From Brachionus rotundiformis (taxonomy: Eukaryota > Rotifera > Eurotatoria > Ploima > Brachionidae): a DNA stretch of 64,000 nt. Where the stretch lies: NCBI GenBank assembly GCA_016802295.1, contig JAESIW010000071.1:268893-332892 (forward strand), read 5' to 3'. The translations under genes were made by a program, and so were the position numbers. Positions 34,625 through 47,718 of the stretch are shown here, piece by piece (positions within the stretch are counted from its first letter, which is position 1; each line of letters starts with the position of its first letter). The notes beneath the pieces are model-generated. The model worked only from the letters and a program-made list of their open reading frames with translations. It was not told where the DNA came from and ran no database searches.

Positions 34625-37600
34625 TTTTTAATATTCATATAATCTAGTTAGAAATTAAAATTTCTTTATAGTCAATGTAAATAAGGAGGAAAATAGTTTA
34701 ATTGTGTAATGAAGAAAAAGAAAGGCGACAAAAAAGTGTTTATTTATGAATAAAATGTCATGCCGGTGTATTTAAAGCGGCTCTTTTTTTCCCCTAAATC
34801 TATTAAATAAACTTTGTAGAACAGGTAATAAAGTAGATTGTTTTTAAATGAGATCTTTTTTTAAATTAATTTGTTTTCGTAACATGACAACAGCTCTCAG
34901 TGGTCCAATTAAAGTGATAGCTTTTCAAAGTGCTGACTTACAAACACATAATTCGATTTTAGAACGGTGTGTTTTTTTCTTTGTTAGATATTTCACCTTT
35001 ATTTTACAATTTGATTGATTATATTTGTAATTAACGCCGTTTTGACAATAAATATTTATGTTGAATGTATCAATTTTTAACCTGGCTAAGAATTAATGTA
35101 CGTAATTTGACAACATTAGATACCTAATAAATTAATTGTATTCTGACAATATGTTTTTGTTTTAATTTGATAATTTAAAATATCAGACAAATTTAATGTC
35201 GGTTTCAAATTTAAAATGTTTTAATTTGGCGGTTTTTTTAAATTTTTTGTTTATGAAACGCCCAAAAAAACATACAATTAGAAAATAGATACTAAATTCG
35301 AATAAAATGAATAAATAAATAATTTGTGACTTTTCTTAAATCTAGAATCTTTAATTAAATCTGTCCATTAGATTGGCCTTTGAAGAATAAAGTAGCATTT
35401 TGCTCACTTAAGCCTATTATTAAATCGGATTAAATTTTAAACTCAATTGAATGTTTTCTCGAGCATAACTATCATTTTTAAAAATCATAATAAAGAAGAC
35501 CGAATATATGTGAAAATAAAAAAGATACAAAGAGAACACAAAAAATTAGCTTATTGTCCAAACTCGCTTATCTAAGGTAAAAATTAATAGATAAAAGACA
35601 ACATCATGACTTTAATCTGGATTAATCAAATTGCTTTTATAAAATCTATTTTATTTTTTTCAAATAACATTTCTATTTGGCTTTTCGACTTGAATACCTA
35701 TGCAAATGCCTACGTACACAAGGATTAAAGTTGACGTGGATTAATGGCCCAAATTTAGTCTCTATTTCTAGTAGTTTTTTTTTAAATAGTAATTAAATAG
35801 TTACACAATCGAATCTTGACAAATTAGCAACTGGTATTTTTAAATATTCTTTAAGTGATTCTGAAAACAAAGAAAAAGTGTTAATTTCAATTTGGTATAA
35901 TTTGTAAATAACACGACTAAGGGCCGAGTTTTCTTAATGTCCTTAATCTTGATAATCGAACATAACCGATAGCCTAAATATTGATCTTAAAACTGATTAA
36001 ATATTTGCTCTGGTTGAATATGGAATTTTGTTTGCTGATTAAACAAAAAATCACCTGAATCAGTGACTTTGTGAGCTGGAGTTAAACAGCAATTGGATGG
36101 GAATCTAGATGATTAATTTTACTATGAGAATTTTATCTAATTTTAGTCAAGAATAATAAACTTATTTTTATTATCTTTACCTGAGTTGTTTTTGCCAAGT
36201 CCCGTGGGTATACAATTTCTTGCAATAATAAACATATTATTCAGGTATTTTGCTTGTAAATGAAATTAATCGAGCTTGAGAAAGCCCTAATGACTTGACA
36301 ACAAATTATAATTTGAATAAACATATTTCTTTATACAAGAAAAAAGAATTTTTCCTATCTAATTAATAATCTAATTCATAGTTATAAATTTAAATATGAT
36401 ATTAATCGTATTTATAAACAGTTTGATATGATGCAATAGAGAAGCTGATAGAATAGCAAAAGTCAAAGAGACAACCTGAAGAGTATAAACAAAATATCGA
36501 TGAGAAATTTTTTTATTATCTATTTTTAAAACATAGCTTTGAGTCAGATAGATCAAGGACTAGGATACAGAGTGTAAAATTACATAATTATTGGTTTTAA
36601 TTAGAACGTTTGGCTTTGGGCAACAAGCACGAGAAACCTGGACAGATGGACTTTAGATAGACAAAATATGTAATTATCTTATCTGATTCAAGTAATTAGA
36701 AATAACAATTTGAGCATGTTTTTGGCCACATTTAAGCAAGAACTTAATGCTTGACTGACTCGCTCTGAGCTATTTATTTCACTTAACTGTTTTAAATGAA
36801 TTTTAATGAGACTAATTGCTCTGTTGATCATGTCTGACTGATTATAGAATTACGTGATGTATTCAGAGCTTATTTCGATTTTAAATTAAACTTAAATTAA
36901 GTCCCTACACTCATGCTACAATTAATAAAATATATGATTGAATTGAAAACCATTAGATTAGAAAGTCCTATGACAAGTTAACATTTAAAAAACAAAGTCC
37001 ATTTGTTAAGTCTTGAATATCTACTTAACATTTGAATCGGCTTGCTATAACATTTTACTATTTCTAATAAATCAATTATAAAAATTATACTAATTTAGAC
37101 AAAAACAAAAAAAAACAAGTTATCTTAAATAAATTAATAAATAAACACAATTATAAATTTGTGATGAACGTGATAAAAATTTTAAAATTAAATTTGGAAA
37201 TATATCTTTATTTTAGACACGTTTGCCAATGATGCTTGTGACTTGGTGAGACAAACAATTGAGCTAAAATCTAAATTTAAAAATAAACATTTAGATCAAT
37301 TATTTTGCATAACTAGCACTTTATTTTATTTTAAATAAACTTATACTACCTATAAATTTGTTTAAATTAGGACTCGCGAGTCAATACACTTAAAGGAATC
37401 AATCACTTTTAAGTATTGAGTCCATTTGTGGGAAACCTTGGATATAAAAGCTTATGAAAATATACTAAAAATAAACTTTGGCAACCCAAATCCATCCAAG
37501 GACATTTTGCCAATGAATTGGATTTGGCGCTACAATTACAAGCTAAAGACTAAATTAATGGTTTTAATTGGAACATTTGAGTTCAGATAAGCTCAAGAAG

Positions 37601-40523
37601 CATGGGTTATTTATTTGTTTATCTGTACCAAATTAAAACTCCTTCCTTCAGATTTAAAAAAGAAAATTAAAAAGAAAGTTAAATAAATAATAAAAATAAA
37701 AGCTTATAAATACAGAATAAAATTAAAATAGGCTTATTAAGATAGTAAAGAAGACAATCAAGTTGGGTTTTCGATATATCTTATCGAAACCTTAAATTCT
37801 TTCTTCATTTTAATAAAACAAAATATGTCATAATCTTAAACATTTTATTTTTTAGTACCTTAGTAAATGAAATTTAACTATTTCAAAATTCTTTAAATCA
37901 ATAAAATTAATTAATAGTAACTATCCATTATTTAATTATACAAACAATTTAATGCACACATGAGGGTTTAAACGAAGGCTTTTGTCATTCAAATAAACTC
38001 TGGATTTTCTCCCAAAATTATATTTCCTCAAAAAGAAGTAACCACAAATAGAAAAAACTTGCTTGTTAATCAGTATAAAATAATCTTTTATTTTAATTAC
38101 TTATTTACAAAAATGTGTCTTTTTGAAAAAAAAATTCACGATTCATATATAATGTAAAACATGTACTTTATAGCAGATAAATTTTTTCTTTTATATGAAT
38201 GACTTATCTAATAATAGACTTCAATTAGTTGATAACTATGACAAAAAATTAAATTTACTCATTTAATTTATTTATTCTCACCAGTCAAAAGATATAGTTC
38301 TCAATAAAATTGTTAAATATCTCTTTAAACTACAATTAATGTCATTAAATGTAATTAAAATTTTAATTTTAACTACGACAACATATCTGAAATAAATAGC
38401 TAATTAATTAAATAATTCAAAGTAGGCTATTTTGACAAATTAAAATAAAATATACAGCATGATCAACAATATAACAAACTGTCAGGGCGATAAAATTATT
38501 GCTTAATACTCTATAAAAAAATGCAAATTAGATAAAAATGTCAAACTTTATATGTTGACCAAACACAACTAATTTAAAATCACACAATTTGACAATTTTA
38601 GGCATATGTAATTTAATTATGTGTTAAAAAAAAAGTTAAACAAAAATTTAGAAAAAAATTAAATTCAGCATCGGAGCAAAACGGAAGCAATGGTCACATC
38701 ACATTGATCATTGCGTAACCAAGAACCGTTCTGACCGATAACCTATTGAACTCAAGACCAAACGTTCACTTATTTGTTTAATTAATGTCTTGCTGTGCCT
38801 CTTAGTTATATTGTGTTTGGCCTACTTGAGAATAATTCTTAAGTAAAGTACAGATGTGGCAGCAGCGAATTTGTTTGACTAATAATTAAAAGATTTGGAC
38901 TGTTTGCAAAACTGCTTGAAGGCATCTTAACTAACTTTGATATTTAAAGAAGATTCTGATGGACAAATATTGATTAGAGAGTACCGCGAGTATTCGCATT
39001 TGTGATTTATCTGATTTGTTTGATGTGGGTGACGAAGAAATTTGAGAAATTTACTCGCAATGATAAAATCTCCATTGTCCCAATTTGGCCGTATACTAAA
39101 AAAGCCATGATTGATTAGATTTGATTTTGTTTTTGTTTTGGTCAAAATCGATAGTTGAGAAATTTGTTCCATTGATAATGTAAGTGTCATTGTGGCCGTT
39201 AGCTCGTAATTTAAGATCTGGTTCAAGTGCATTGTTTCGATACAACCACGAGCTGGCCTATTTGATAATTTAAGAGCATTTTTTTGAAAATTATTTCCTG
39301 CTGATTTTAAATTAATATTTACTTTGATTATTTAGATTCTTAATTTTCCCCTGAAAATCGCTCAGTGTATCCAATTACCACGGGAAATAAACGCGGAATT
39401 CCAATTTACACGCCAAACTGAAGAGATTTGAATATTAGTTTTCTTTTTTACTTTATTCTAGCTTTTAACATTAATTTATAAAAAGGTGACCACTATTAGC
39501 AAGAAAATGTCATATAACTATCTGATGAAAGTATCCTTACTCCTTTTAAGAATCTTGTCACGTACTTGATCCAGTATATAAGAAACTCTTTTATATTATC
39601 ATTTATGCTCAAATTATATAGTTAAATAAAGAATTAGTTAAAGCAATCTTTTAATTGTCCCATAATATATTACAAAATAATATTTTTCACTAATTTCTAT
39701 AATCAGGATTAGTCCTTTGGAGGAATAAAAAGCTTCCAAAAAAAGATAAACATTCTTAAAATTTAATTTGTAATCAGTGATTGGCTATTAGCGGATCTAA
39801 GGAGTACATGCATGCAATGCACCCCAAGACAAATAAAACGTCACCACTATAACAGCAGTCCATAGAAAGAAGATTACGCATACTCCACAAGAAGTGAATA
39901 AGGATAAAAAAATAAGATAAAAATATTGAAATTGAATAAAAAACATCGGAAAAAATATAAATTTTTTTTATTTTTAGAGTTGTTAAAAAAGTGAAATTTA
40001 TATCAAAATAAAAAAATATAAAAACTAGTTATAGTTGTAGTGATCCTAGATTTCATCCTAAGTCCATCTTAAAAAGTTGTTTTTTGAAGTTTATTCTTTC
40101 GATTGGGAGCTAATACAATTCAAATAGCAATTTAAGTTTTAATAAAATTAACTTGAATACTAAACAAAGCTGTTTTTTGATCAAATATCTTAATTTTTGG
40201 AATTTATTTCAAAAACAATCTTTTGTTTTTGAGATTTTATTATTAACTTTTGGTCAAACTTTTTCAAATAAATAATCAAAATCTCTATTCAAATACAGAA
40301 AAATTAAATTTCTTGATCTTGTTAAATTTTAATTTTTTTTAAAAAGAAATTTGATATTTTTTTTTAGTTCGTAGTAATTTTAATCAAAAATTAAAAAAAA
40401 ATTGAAAGATATCATAATTATAGATGTTTAAGTAAAAGATAAGATAAGATAGTATTCAAATTTTTATTAAAAAAATATATTTATACTTAGGAAAAAACTT
40501 ATCCAAAGGTTTTAAATGCCAAA
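34625..40523. other. Long intergenic region, 5.9 kb
   Basis: The second-longest gene-poor stretch in the window. Apart from one doubtful minus-strand frame at 38927-39232, I see no exon, RNA gene or mobile element that can be supported. Parts around 38.7-39.3 kb are less AT-rich than the rest. Confidence 0.5.
38927..39232 (-). CDS. Doubtful small open reading frame, 101 codons
   Basis: ATG-initiated frame in DNA somewhat richer in G+C than its surroundings. The translation (starting MHLNQILNYELTATMTLTLS) has no signal peptide, TM or known motif. A 101-codon frame is long for random AT-rich DNA, which is the only argument for it. It could equally be part of a transcript leader or chance. Confidence 0.2.
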   Translation of the reverse strand: MHLNQILNYELTATMTLTLSMEQISQLSILTKTKTKSNLINHGFFSIRPNWDNGDFIIASKFLKFLRHPHQTNQINHKCEYSRYSLINICPSESSLNIKVS

Positions 40524-41575
40524 TTAGACTAAAATAGCGAGTAAGATTACTGAAAAAATTGACAGGGAAATAAATATTGCCACAAAAAATGAGATTTTTT
40601 CTTTTAGTTCTTTTATCTTTTATCAATATAAATAAATTAATATTTAGATTTTAAAGCTAAAAAATACCACTGGATCGTCAGCATCCATGCTAAAATTAAC
40701 AACTGTATTATTCAAATTTTGTTCTGTCTTTAGCTGAATTTTTTCTAATTAAAGTTGAAAATTTTAAAAATATCTTTAAGCAATTTTTTAATATTAATTT
40801 AATTTTAAATTACCAATTGTTTCATCATTATCTTGGATCATTATGGACATATCTCGAACAACTTTATTCAAATAATCAATGTCAGATTCCATTTGAAAAA
40901 ACTGACTGGTATAGTCTCTGACCGGTTTTATCTCTTCAAAATTAGCTGAACTAATTGAGAAATCCTGATTGCTTTGAAACAAAAAATTTGAAACCGATGA
41001 TGAACCACCAGGTTGATCAAGACTGTACTCCTTAATCAAACAATAATTATTACATATTTTATCTTAATTATCTCATACACTACTTTTTCCTTTATCAATG
41101 ATTCTTGAACTAAGTTTTTAAATTTATTAATACAACTGATTAGATCATCTGCAGCTCGTTCTTTTTGAGCTCTTATCTCAGCCTTTTGATTTAATCAAGA
41201 ATGAACAAAAAAATTATAAAAATTTTATTTTTGCTGTATATTAATTTTATTTACTGTATTTGGTTGATTTTTTAAATTTTTAAAATTTTCAATTGCATTT
41301 GAGACTATTATTTTTGCTCTTTTTTGCCATTCCAATCTTAAAACAAAGATAACAACTAATTAAAAAAATTAAATTAGATTACAATTCGTCCCTTAGCTCG
41401 CCACAGTCGTTTACTCCGCCAATTTTGCTGCTTAAAAACTCAATTTGAATAACTTAAAATGACATTTAAAACTTAAAATAATAAAAGAAAACAAGGAATG
41501 TTTACCTTGGTTTTCCAAAAGCTGAATGTTTTCATTGATTTTGAGAATCAAATTCTCATTTGCTGAATCAACCAT
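40524..41575 (-). CDS. Syntaxin-7/12-like Qa-SNARE
   Basis: Seven small exons give about 235 aa starting at ATG 41575. The N-terminal half resembles the three-helix Habc region of endosomal syntaxins (NIQLLENQVIQIEFLSSKIG, then ELRDELLEWQKRAK, then ADDLISCINKFKNLVQESL). The SNARE helix follows (FFQMESDIDYLNKVVRDMSI), and the protein ends in a single TM tail anchor (FFVAIFISLSIFSVILLAIL). These proteins drive membrane fusion in the endosome-lysosome pathway. In alignment with syntaxin 7/12, the central zero-layer position, normally Gln (HDQGD), is Asn here (QDNDE). The second half of the motif contains DADDP and is poorly heptad-like. Family membership is firm at the level of syntaxin-like SNARE; orthology to STX7 or STX12 is tentative. 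Confidence 0.8.
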
Positions 41576-42030
41576 ATTAGACCAGTGCTTAAATCAAACT
41601 GCTTGTTGGTAACTCGTTCAAATGGAACAAAAAATTGATTTTCTATTTAATTAGCATAAATTACTATTTAATTATTTAGATTTAATTTTTTTACCTTCAT
41701 ACCAACAACAAAAATAATAAAACTTAAATATATAACTAAAATAATAATTTCAAAATTTTTTATTTGATTTATGTAACTAGGTCTTGTGTGTATTTAGAGT
41801 TAATTTTAGACAAGGTTTAATTTCATTAGTTTGAATAGGAAGTTTAAAGATTAAAAAATTAATCAAAATTATTTTTATTAAATTTTAACAAGCTTAGATC
41901 GAAATTTTAATATATTTTAATTAATTTTTTTTTAATTTAAAGAAAAAAACACACATGAGAGAAAAAAAACATGATCAAAAATATCGAATTGTTATTTTTT
42001 GACTAGAATAAGTTAAAATTAGTAGAAAAT
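41576..42030. other. Intergenic spacer
   Basis: 455 bp of AT-rich sequence between two minus-strand genes: promoter side of the SNARE gene and 3' flank of RANBP3. No element recognised. Confidence 0.6.
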
Positions 42031-43672
42031 TTAATTATCGACTCTAGTTTTTTTTGACGAGTCCGTAACTTCGGTTTCTTCAGCGCTTCTCTTGCTTGAT
42101 TGATTTTCTATATCCTGTTTTTTGGTACTGGACTCTAATTCAGGTTCATCACTTTCAGATTTTCGCTTTCGCTTGGACTCACCAGTTTCGAGATCCACGC
42201 GACTTTTGGAATCATCAACAACTGAGTCATCAGACCCATTTTCTTTTGAGATGCTCTTCGAGTTTTCTTCACTGCACGACTCTTCAAGATTACTTTCTTC
42301 CAAGTCGCCATTTGAGGTCTCCTCTATTGGACTATTTTTTTCCTTAGTGTACAGATCCATAAGTTGGTTTTCCTTTTCTTCGTCCATTATAACAATCTAT
42401 GTTCTATAATTAGTCTTTTTTCTTAAGTTGTACTTATATCTAACTCACCCGATAAGTCGGTTTTGGGTCCAAACTATCTTCTGTAAATGAGTATTCGTCT
42501 ATTTCGAATTGGTTTGTTTTAGAGCTGGATATTTTGATTAAGTCTAAACTCGTGGTTATTAATACTTGTTCAGTAAATTTGTCTACAATGTCCAAAAACA
42601 CTTGTCTGGTAATACAGTCCAAATATGAGTACAAATCGATCGAGCAAGATCGATTTGTTTCCTCATTATTCTTGTACAATTTACAATCGCACTTAATAAT
42701 TTTATTAATAAATAAGCAAATAATTAATAATTAAAAAAAAGCAGAAAATTTTTACTTTTAAAATTAAATTTTTAGTCCTATTTGTACCATTAGATTGGGA
42801 AGTGGAAAGTCTAGAAGTAAACTCATCTAGTCTCATTTGAAGAATCTCATATAATTCCTCACAATCGTTTGGATTAGATGTCTAATTAAAAAAAGCTAAT
42901 AAATTTCCTAAAAAAAAATTATTCTAAAGTTAACTTTAATTAAAAATATTCTAATTGTTCCATTATCGAATGCATTTAGGCGAATTGATTTTTTGTTTGC
43001 TTTATCAATGGTCATTTTGTCAAACAACTTACTATTAAGTATAAGCCTGTAGCATTTATCAGTCCACATCACTTAACAACAAATTATATAAAGCCTTAAA
43101 TTGGTAAAATTTTAAATTGGTATTTTGTTACTAATTTTGCAGTTTGACTTGTCCGGTGTATCAATAAGTTTGAGCATTCCATATCCTCTCTCTGACCAGA
43201 CAGCTTTATCAGATTCAAGAACAAAGAGTTTGCAGTTGATCTTGAATATTGAGTCTAATTCATTGTCAAATTTTTCATCTGGATCCACTGGACCTGACCA
43301 AAGAGCTGCTGGCTTGCTCTCACTCGCTTCCTTGACTTCACTCTGTTCCAATTCTGGAATTTCGGTTCGTACCACTCGGTCTGTCAATTTTTCACCAAAA
43401 ACAAACTCTTTTTTCTCTTCACGTTTTTCTTCTCTGATAAAAATTTACCAAAATAAACAATAAATTTATAAACAAGATTTTTACTGGGGCTTTTTTTCTT
43501 GACTAACTGGTTCATTGGTGGCAATGGTCTCAACAGGTTTGATTTCGGCTGGTTTGATCAATTCAATGTTATCTATTTTGGGAGTAGGTACCTGTTCAAG
43601 TATCTTGTTAAAGTTGGCCGTGTGTTGGCTGAGTGCCGATGGTTTGAGAGAGAATTTACCACGCATAGACAT
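42031..43672 (-). CDS. RANBP3: Ran-binding protein 3-like
   Basis: Six exons give about 450 aa, starting at MSMRGKFSLKPSAL (ATG 43672). Residues about 75-85 (KEFVFGEKLTDRVV) match the short motif preceding the Ran-binding domain in RanBP3. The RanBD1 domain follows: FKINCKLFVLE, WSERGYGMLKLID, CYRLILNSKLFDKM, KSIRLNAF and FLIK, then a helix CEELYEILQMRL. RanBP3 is a nuclear cofactor of CRM1-dependent export that binds Ran-GTP. After the domain come a region of unknown nature with EVH1-like length and an acidic Ser/Glu-rich tail of about 120 residues carrying a basic nuclear-localisation-like stretch (ESKRKRKSE). The last intron is placed at CGG|GTGAGT, phase 0. Confidence 0.85.
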
Positions 43673-44278
43673 TTTTATTAGTTGATTGTACAAATTTAAG
43701 GCAAAAATTAATATTCTTATTTATCTTTAATATTAAGGTAACTTTTTTATGGTGTTTACTAAAAGATTGAAGAAAATTTTGCTTTTAGTTGATTTAAATT
43801 TGCATTTAGATTAAAATTTCACAATTGCAAATTTTTTATCAATCGCACACATAAACTCACAAAATTTCAAAAAACTAATTATAATTTTAAATTAGTAATA
43901 TAAAATTAAAGATTCAAAGAGACAAATAAAAGATAAAGTTTTTATAAATAAAAAAAAAATGACCACTTTTTAGCAAGTATTGGACCAAGACAAGTTAAAT
44001 TCGTGTCGCTAGATTAGAATGTATTCACGTTTCTATGGTTAAATATAAAAAATTAAAAGAAATTATACCAAATTAAAGTAAATTTATTGCCTCGTTTTCG
44101 AACATTTTATTTCTAAAAATTTGTCATCATCTAAATTTAATTCACCTTTAAACAAAATACATTTGAAATATTTTAATTATCTATTTTTTTTGTAAATTTA
44201 TTAGCGTGGCCCTAGTTTTTTTATTTAACTAGAAATTTTTACTTAAATTATTTTAGATTTAATACAAAAAGTAAAGTC
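43673..44278. other. Shared upstream region of divergent genes
   Basis: About 600 bp between RANBP3 (minus) and SPTLC1 (plus), likely carrying both promoters. No specific site could be named. Confidence 0.55.
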
Positions 44279-45953
44279 ATGCTTGATCTGATACCTGACT
44301 ATGTCAAGAATGCGCCTTTCTATCACTTGGCAGTCGAAGCATTTCTCCTGGTATGGATTCTTTGGCTAATATTTAGAAAGAGTTATAGTCCGCCAGAAAA
44401 AAATAAACTTACCGAAAAAGTATGTTTGTTTTTATTTCTAATCTGTATAGATCAGATAAACAATAGCTTAATTATTTTAGGATAAAAAAGAGCTTTTAGA
44501 AGAATGGACACCTGAACCATTAGTACCAGACTATGAATTTAAAGAGTCCATAATCAAACCAAGAGTTGTCGATGGGTATTTAAATTATTATTAGATAAAA
44601 ATTGTGACAATTTGTCATCAAAATTCTTTTTAAAGACCAGTTGCCAAATATGCAAATGTCAATGGTGTTAAATCACTAAATGTGGCTTCGTTTAATTTTT
44701 TGAACATGGTTGGCAACGAGAAAATAAATGTACAAAAATAAATTTTAATTTATTCAAATTTTAATTTTTTCATTTAAAAGGAAATGGCCATTAAATCAAT
44801 ACAAAAGTATGGTGTGGGTTCGTGCGGTCCGAGAGGTTTTTATGGAACAATTGGTAATTTATTTTCCTAATTTTTTAAATTATCAAAAAAGATTTAATCT
44901 AATAATTAAAAATAATTTAAGATGTTCACTTGGAATTGGAGCAAAGATTGGCAAAATATTTCAATGTAGAAGAAGGAATCATTTACTCATATGGTTTTTC
45001 GACTATTGCCAGTGCTATACCAGCCTATTCTAAGCGTGGTGACATAATTTTTGCCGATGAGGCGGTTCATTTTGCCATTCAGAAGGGAATAGTCGCCTCT
45101 CGCTCAGATGTCAGATATTTTAAGCACAATGATGTTGAAGATTTGGAAAGACTTTTAAAAGAGCAAGAGGAAGCGGACAAAAAAAATCCCAAAAAAGCCA
45201 AAGTAACCAGGAAATTTTTGGTAATCGAGGGCTTGTATGTAAATCATGGTGATCTTTGTCCACTGCCAAAGATGGTCGAGCTAAAATATAAATACAAGTA
45301 CAGAATATTTTTAGATGAGAGTGTCTCATTTGCTACCATTGGTAAAACAGGTAGAGGAATTACTGAGTATTATAATGTTCCGGTAGGTTTTATTAAAAAA
45401 TAAATTTATGAAAAATTGAAAATTATTTTTCAAGAGAGAAAAAATAGATTTGATCTCAGGATCAATGGAAATGTCGTTGGGTTCAGTGGGTGGTTTTTGT
45501 GTGGGAAGCTCTTTTGTGGTTCAGCATCAAGTATTAAGTGGACAAGGCTACTGCTTTTCGGCTTCTCTTCCACCACTTTTGGCCGCCTCTGCTATTGAGG
45601 CTTTGAACATAATCGAGGCAAAGCAAGATGACATTTTTCCAGAACTGGAGCGTAAATGTAAAATTATGCATCAAAAATTAAAGGCGCTCAATAACTATAC
45701 TGTCTCTGGTATCGACATTTCACCTGTAAAACATGTCAGACTTAGTTTTGAGAATACTCTAGACAAATTGGAAAAAATTGTTGATTTTGCACAATCAAAA
45801 GCTATTTCATTGACTGTAGCTCGCTATCTAAAAGAAGAAAAGTATTCGCCAAAACCAAGTATTAGAATTTCGGTAAATTATGATCTTACCGAAGGTGAAA
45901 TTCAGCAAATAATTGATGTTTTGGAACGAGCCATTAGTGAATTGGGACTGTAG
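44279..45953 (+). CDS. SPTLC1: Serine palmitoyltransferase, long-chain base subunit 1
   Basis: Six exons (44279-44419, 44481-44575, 44636-44729, 44781-44853, 44922-45382, 45435-45953) give 460 aa; human SPTLC1 is of similar length. It is the non-catalytic partner in the ER heterodimer that condenses serine with palmitoyl-CoA, the first step of sphingolipid synthesis. An N-terminal TM ([18 protein letters not shown]) is followed by the aminotransferase-like fold: [12 protein letters not shown], the conserved [59 protein letters not shown] and [10 protein letters not shown]. The position that holds the PLP lysine in SPTLC2 is not Lys ([15 protein letters not shown]), as expected for subunit 1. 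The cysteine of the SCGPRG motif, mutated in human sensory neuropathy, is intact. Confidence 0.96.
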
Positions 45954-46431
45954 AAACATTTTTTGAAATTTTATTATGAAAATTCGTTTGAACAATAAGA
46001 AAATAAAGAAACGATTTGAATTAAAGGAAATAAACTATCTTTTTTTCTAATCAAAATAGATTGGCTTTTATATGTTGAAGAGTTATTTTCTATTTTTTAG
46101 CCAAATTATTTGCATTTTTTAATTTTTTTTTATTTATTTAATAAAATAAGTCAAATGATAATTTTTTTAAATTAAAAATACTAACCAATTAAAAATAAAG
46201 ATAAAAATTCTTTAATTTATTTAAATCATAGAATTAAAATTATAAAGATTGTCTTTAAAAAAATAGGTTTTTTTGCTTTAAAAGTTAAGAATTAATTTAA
46301 ATAATAGGTTATTTAATTATGGTGTTAAGTTAAGTTAAATATGTTTTATAAAAATCGCTTCTAGTTTTTTTTTGTTTTTACTTCAAAAATTTTAAAAAAT
46401 TTAAATTTTAGAAAAAATTAAATTTTAAAAT
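45954..46431. other. Intergenic spacer
   Basis: 478 bp of AT-rich sequence between SPTLC1 and LSM8, both plus strand. Nothing further seen. Confidence 0.6.
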
Positions 46432-46819
46432 ATGTCTAATGTTCTGGAGCCTTTAGTAAACCGTAAGACCTTTTTTTTTAAATAGATAATTTAATTAAAC
46501 AGAATGAAAAGACACCGTGAGTGTGATAACTTCGGATGGCCGAGTCATTCTGGGAGTATTGAGGGGCTTTGACCAAACCATAAATCTGATTCTAGATGAT
46601 AGTTATGAGCGGGTTTTCTCCATGAACGGAGTAGAGCAAGTTAAACTCGGCGTGTTTGTTATCCGTGGTGACAATGTGTAAGTTTTAAGTGTCTCTAATT
46701 AAAGAAAAATTGGATCTTTTTAATTTAGGGCAATTGTTGGCGAAGTTGATGAAGATGTTGACAGACAAATAGATTTTACTCGTGTTCGAGCTGATCCATT
46801 GCTGCCAATAGTTCATTGA
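46432..46819 (+). CDS. LSM8: U6 snRNA-associated Sm-like protein LSm8
   Basis: Three exons (46432-46462, 46512-46677, 46729-46819) give 95 aa, matching the 96-aa human protein. Too split to appear as one open frame. Sm motif 1 is HTVSVITSDGRVILGVLRGF with DQTINLILDD; Sm motif 2 is VFVIRGDNV. LSm8 distinguishes the nuclear LSm2-8 ring, which binds the 3' end of U6 snRNA, from the cytoplasmic LSm1-7 ring. The FDQTINLILD string and the ERVFS continuation are characteristic of LSm8. The first intron is placed with acceptor AAAAG at 46511 because the nearer CAG gives a stop. Confidence 0.95.
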
Positions 46820-47718
46820 ACAATAAAATAAAAAAATAGATTAAATTTAAGATTTTTTATTTTTCAATAATAAAACCCCTGTAAATTTTTGTTAAAGTAA
46901 AAATTTATTGTTAACAAAGTGACTTGATCTTGTATAAAATTGTTTGTCAAGTTCATTTAAAATATAATAATTATTTAATTTTACAAATTAAAAATAATAT
47001 TTAACAAAAAAATTAATTGATTATTCCGGACGCCATTATTGCATTAAAAACCTTTATTTTCGGTTGAATATCAACGGTGCAGGTTGTTTAAAAGCAAGTG
47101 TTGAAGGATAAACTATATATGTAAAATATATTAATTTAAAATAATAAGATACCAGTAATGAGCCTTTAGAAGAAAATGGTCAAATATTAATCAAAGCTTC
47201 TCATTTAGTTTGTTAGTTATTAAATAATAATTTTTGGAATACTTTTGGTTTAATTTTGTCCAATATAGAAGGAAAATTTCAAATCAATTAAAAAATTAAT
47301 TAATTTGCCATAATTAAAAAATATAAAATTATATTTTAAAATTTTAAAAAAATAGAGAGTTTCTCAACCAGATAAAATTAAACTGGTCTTCCAAAAATTA
47401 CCAAGTCTCTTTTTTTGTATCTCAATTAAGTGTTTATTTAAATGTTATAAATCGTTAATACTCAAAGCTAGATTTCTTTTATAATAAATTTTTATTTAAA
47501 AAAATTTACCAAAAAAAGAAGTCTTCCTTTGATTGTTAATGTTTTAGATCAAATTTTTTTTAAGAGACTTGTTCGAATAGATAAAAAAAGAAACAAAAAA
47601 TAAATCAAACAAAATTTTAATCTAAAATTTTACATCTATTGAATCATTTTAATTAACCATTTTTGTTAAAACTAAGATAGATAGGCGAATAAATTGTTTT
47701 TTATTAAATAAATAAAAA
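46820..47718. other. Spacer between convergent genes
   Basis: About 900 bp of 3' flanks of LSM8 (plus) and the MAK-type kinase (minus). No feature recognised. Confidence 0.6.

Noticed and set aside
34884..35016. Plus-strand ATG frame starting MTTALSGPIKVIAF
   Set aside because: Only about 28 codons look coding before it turns AT-rich; no donor or partner exon could be supported.
42096..42409. Plus-strand frames opposite the RANBP3 acidic tail
   Set aside because: Complement shadow of Glu/Ser-rich codons on the coding strand.
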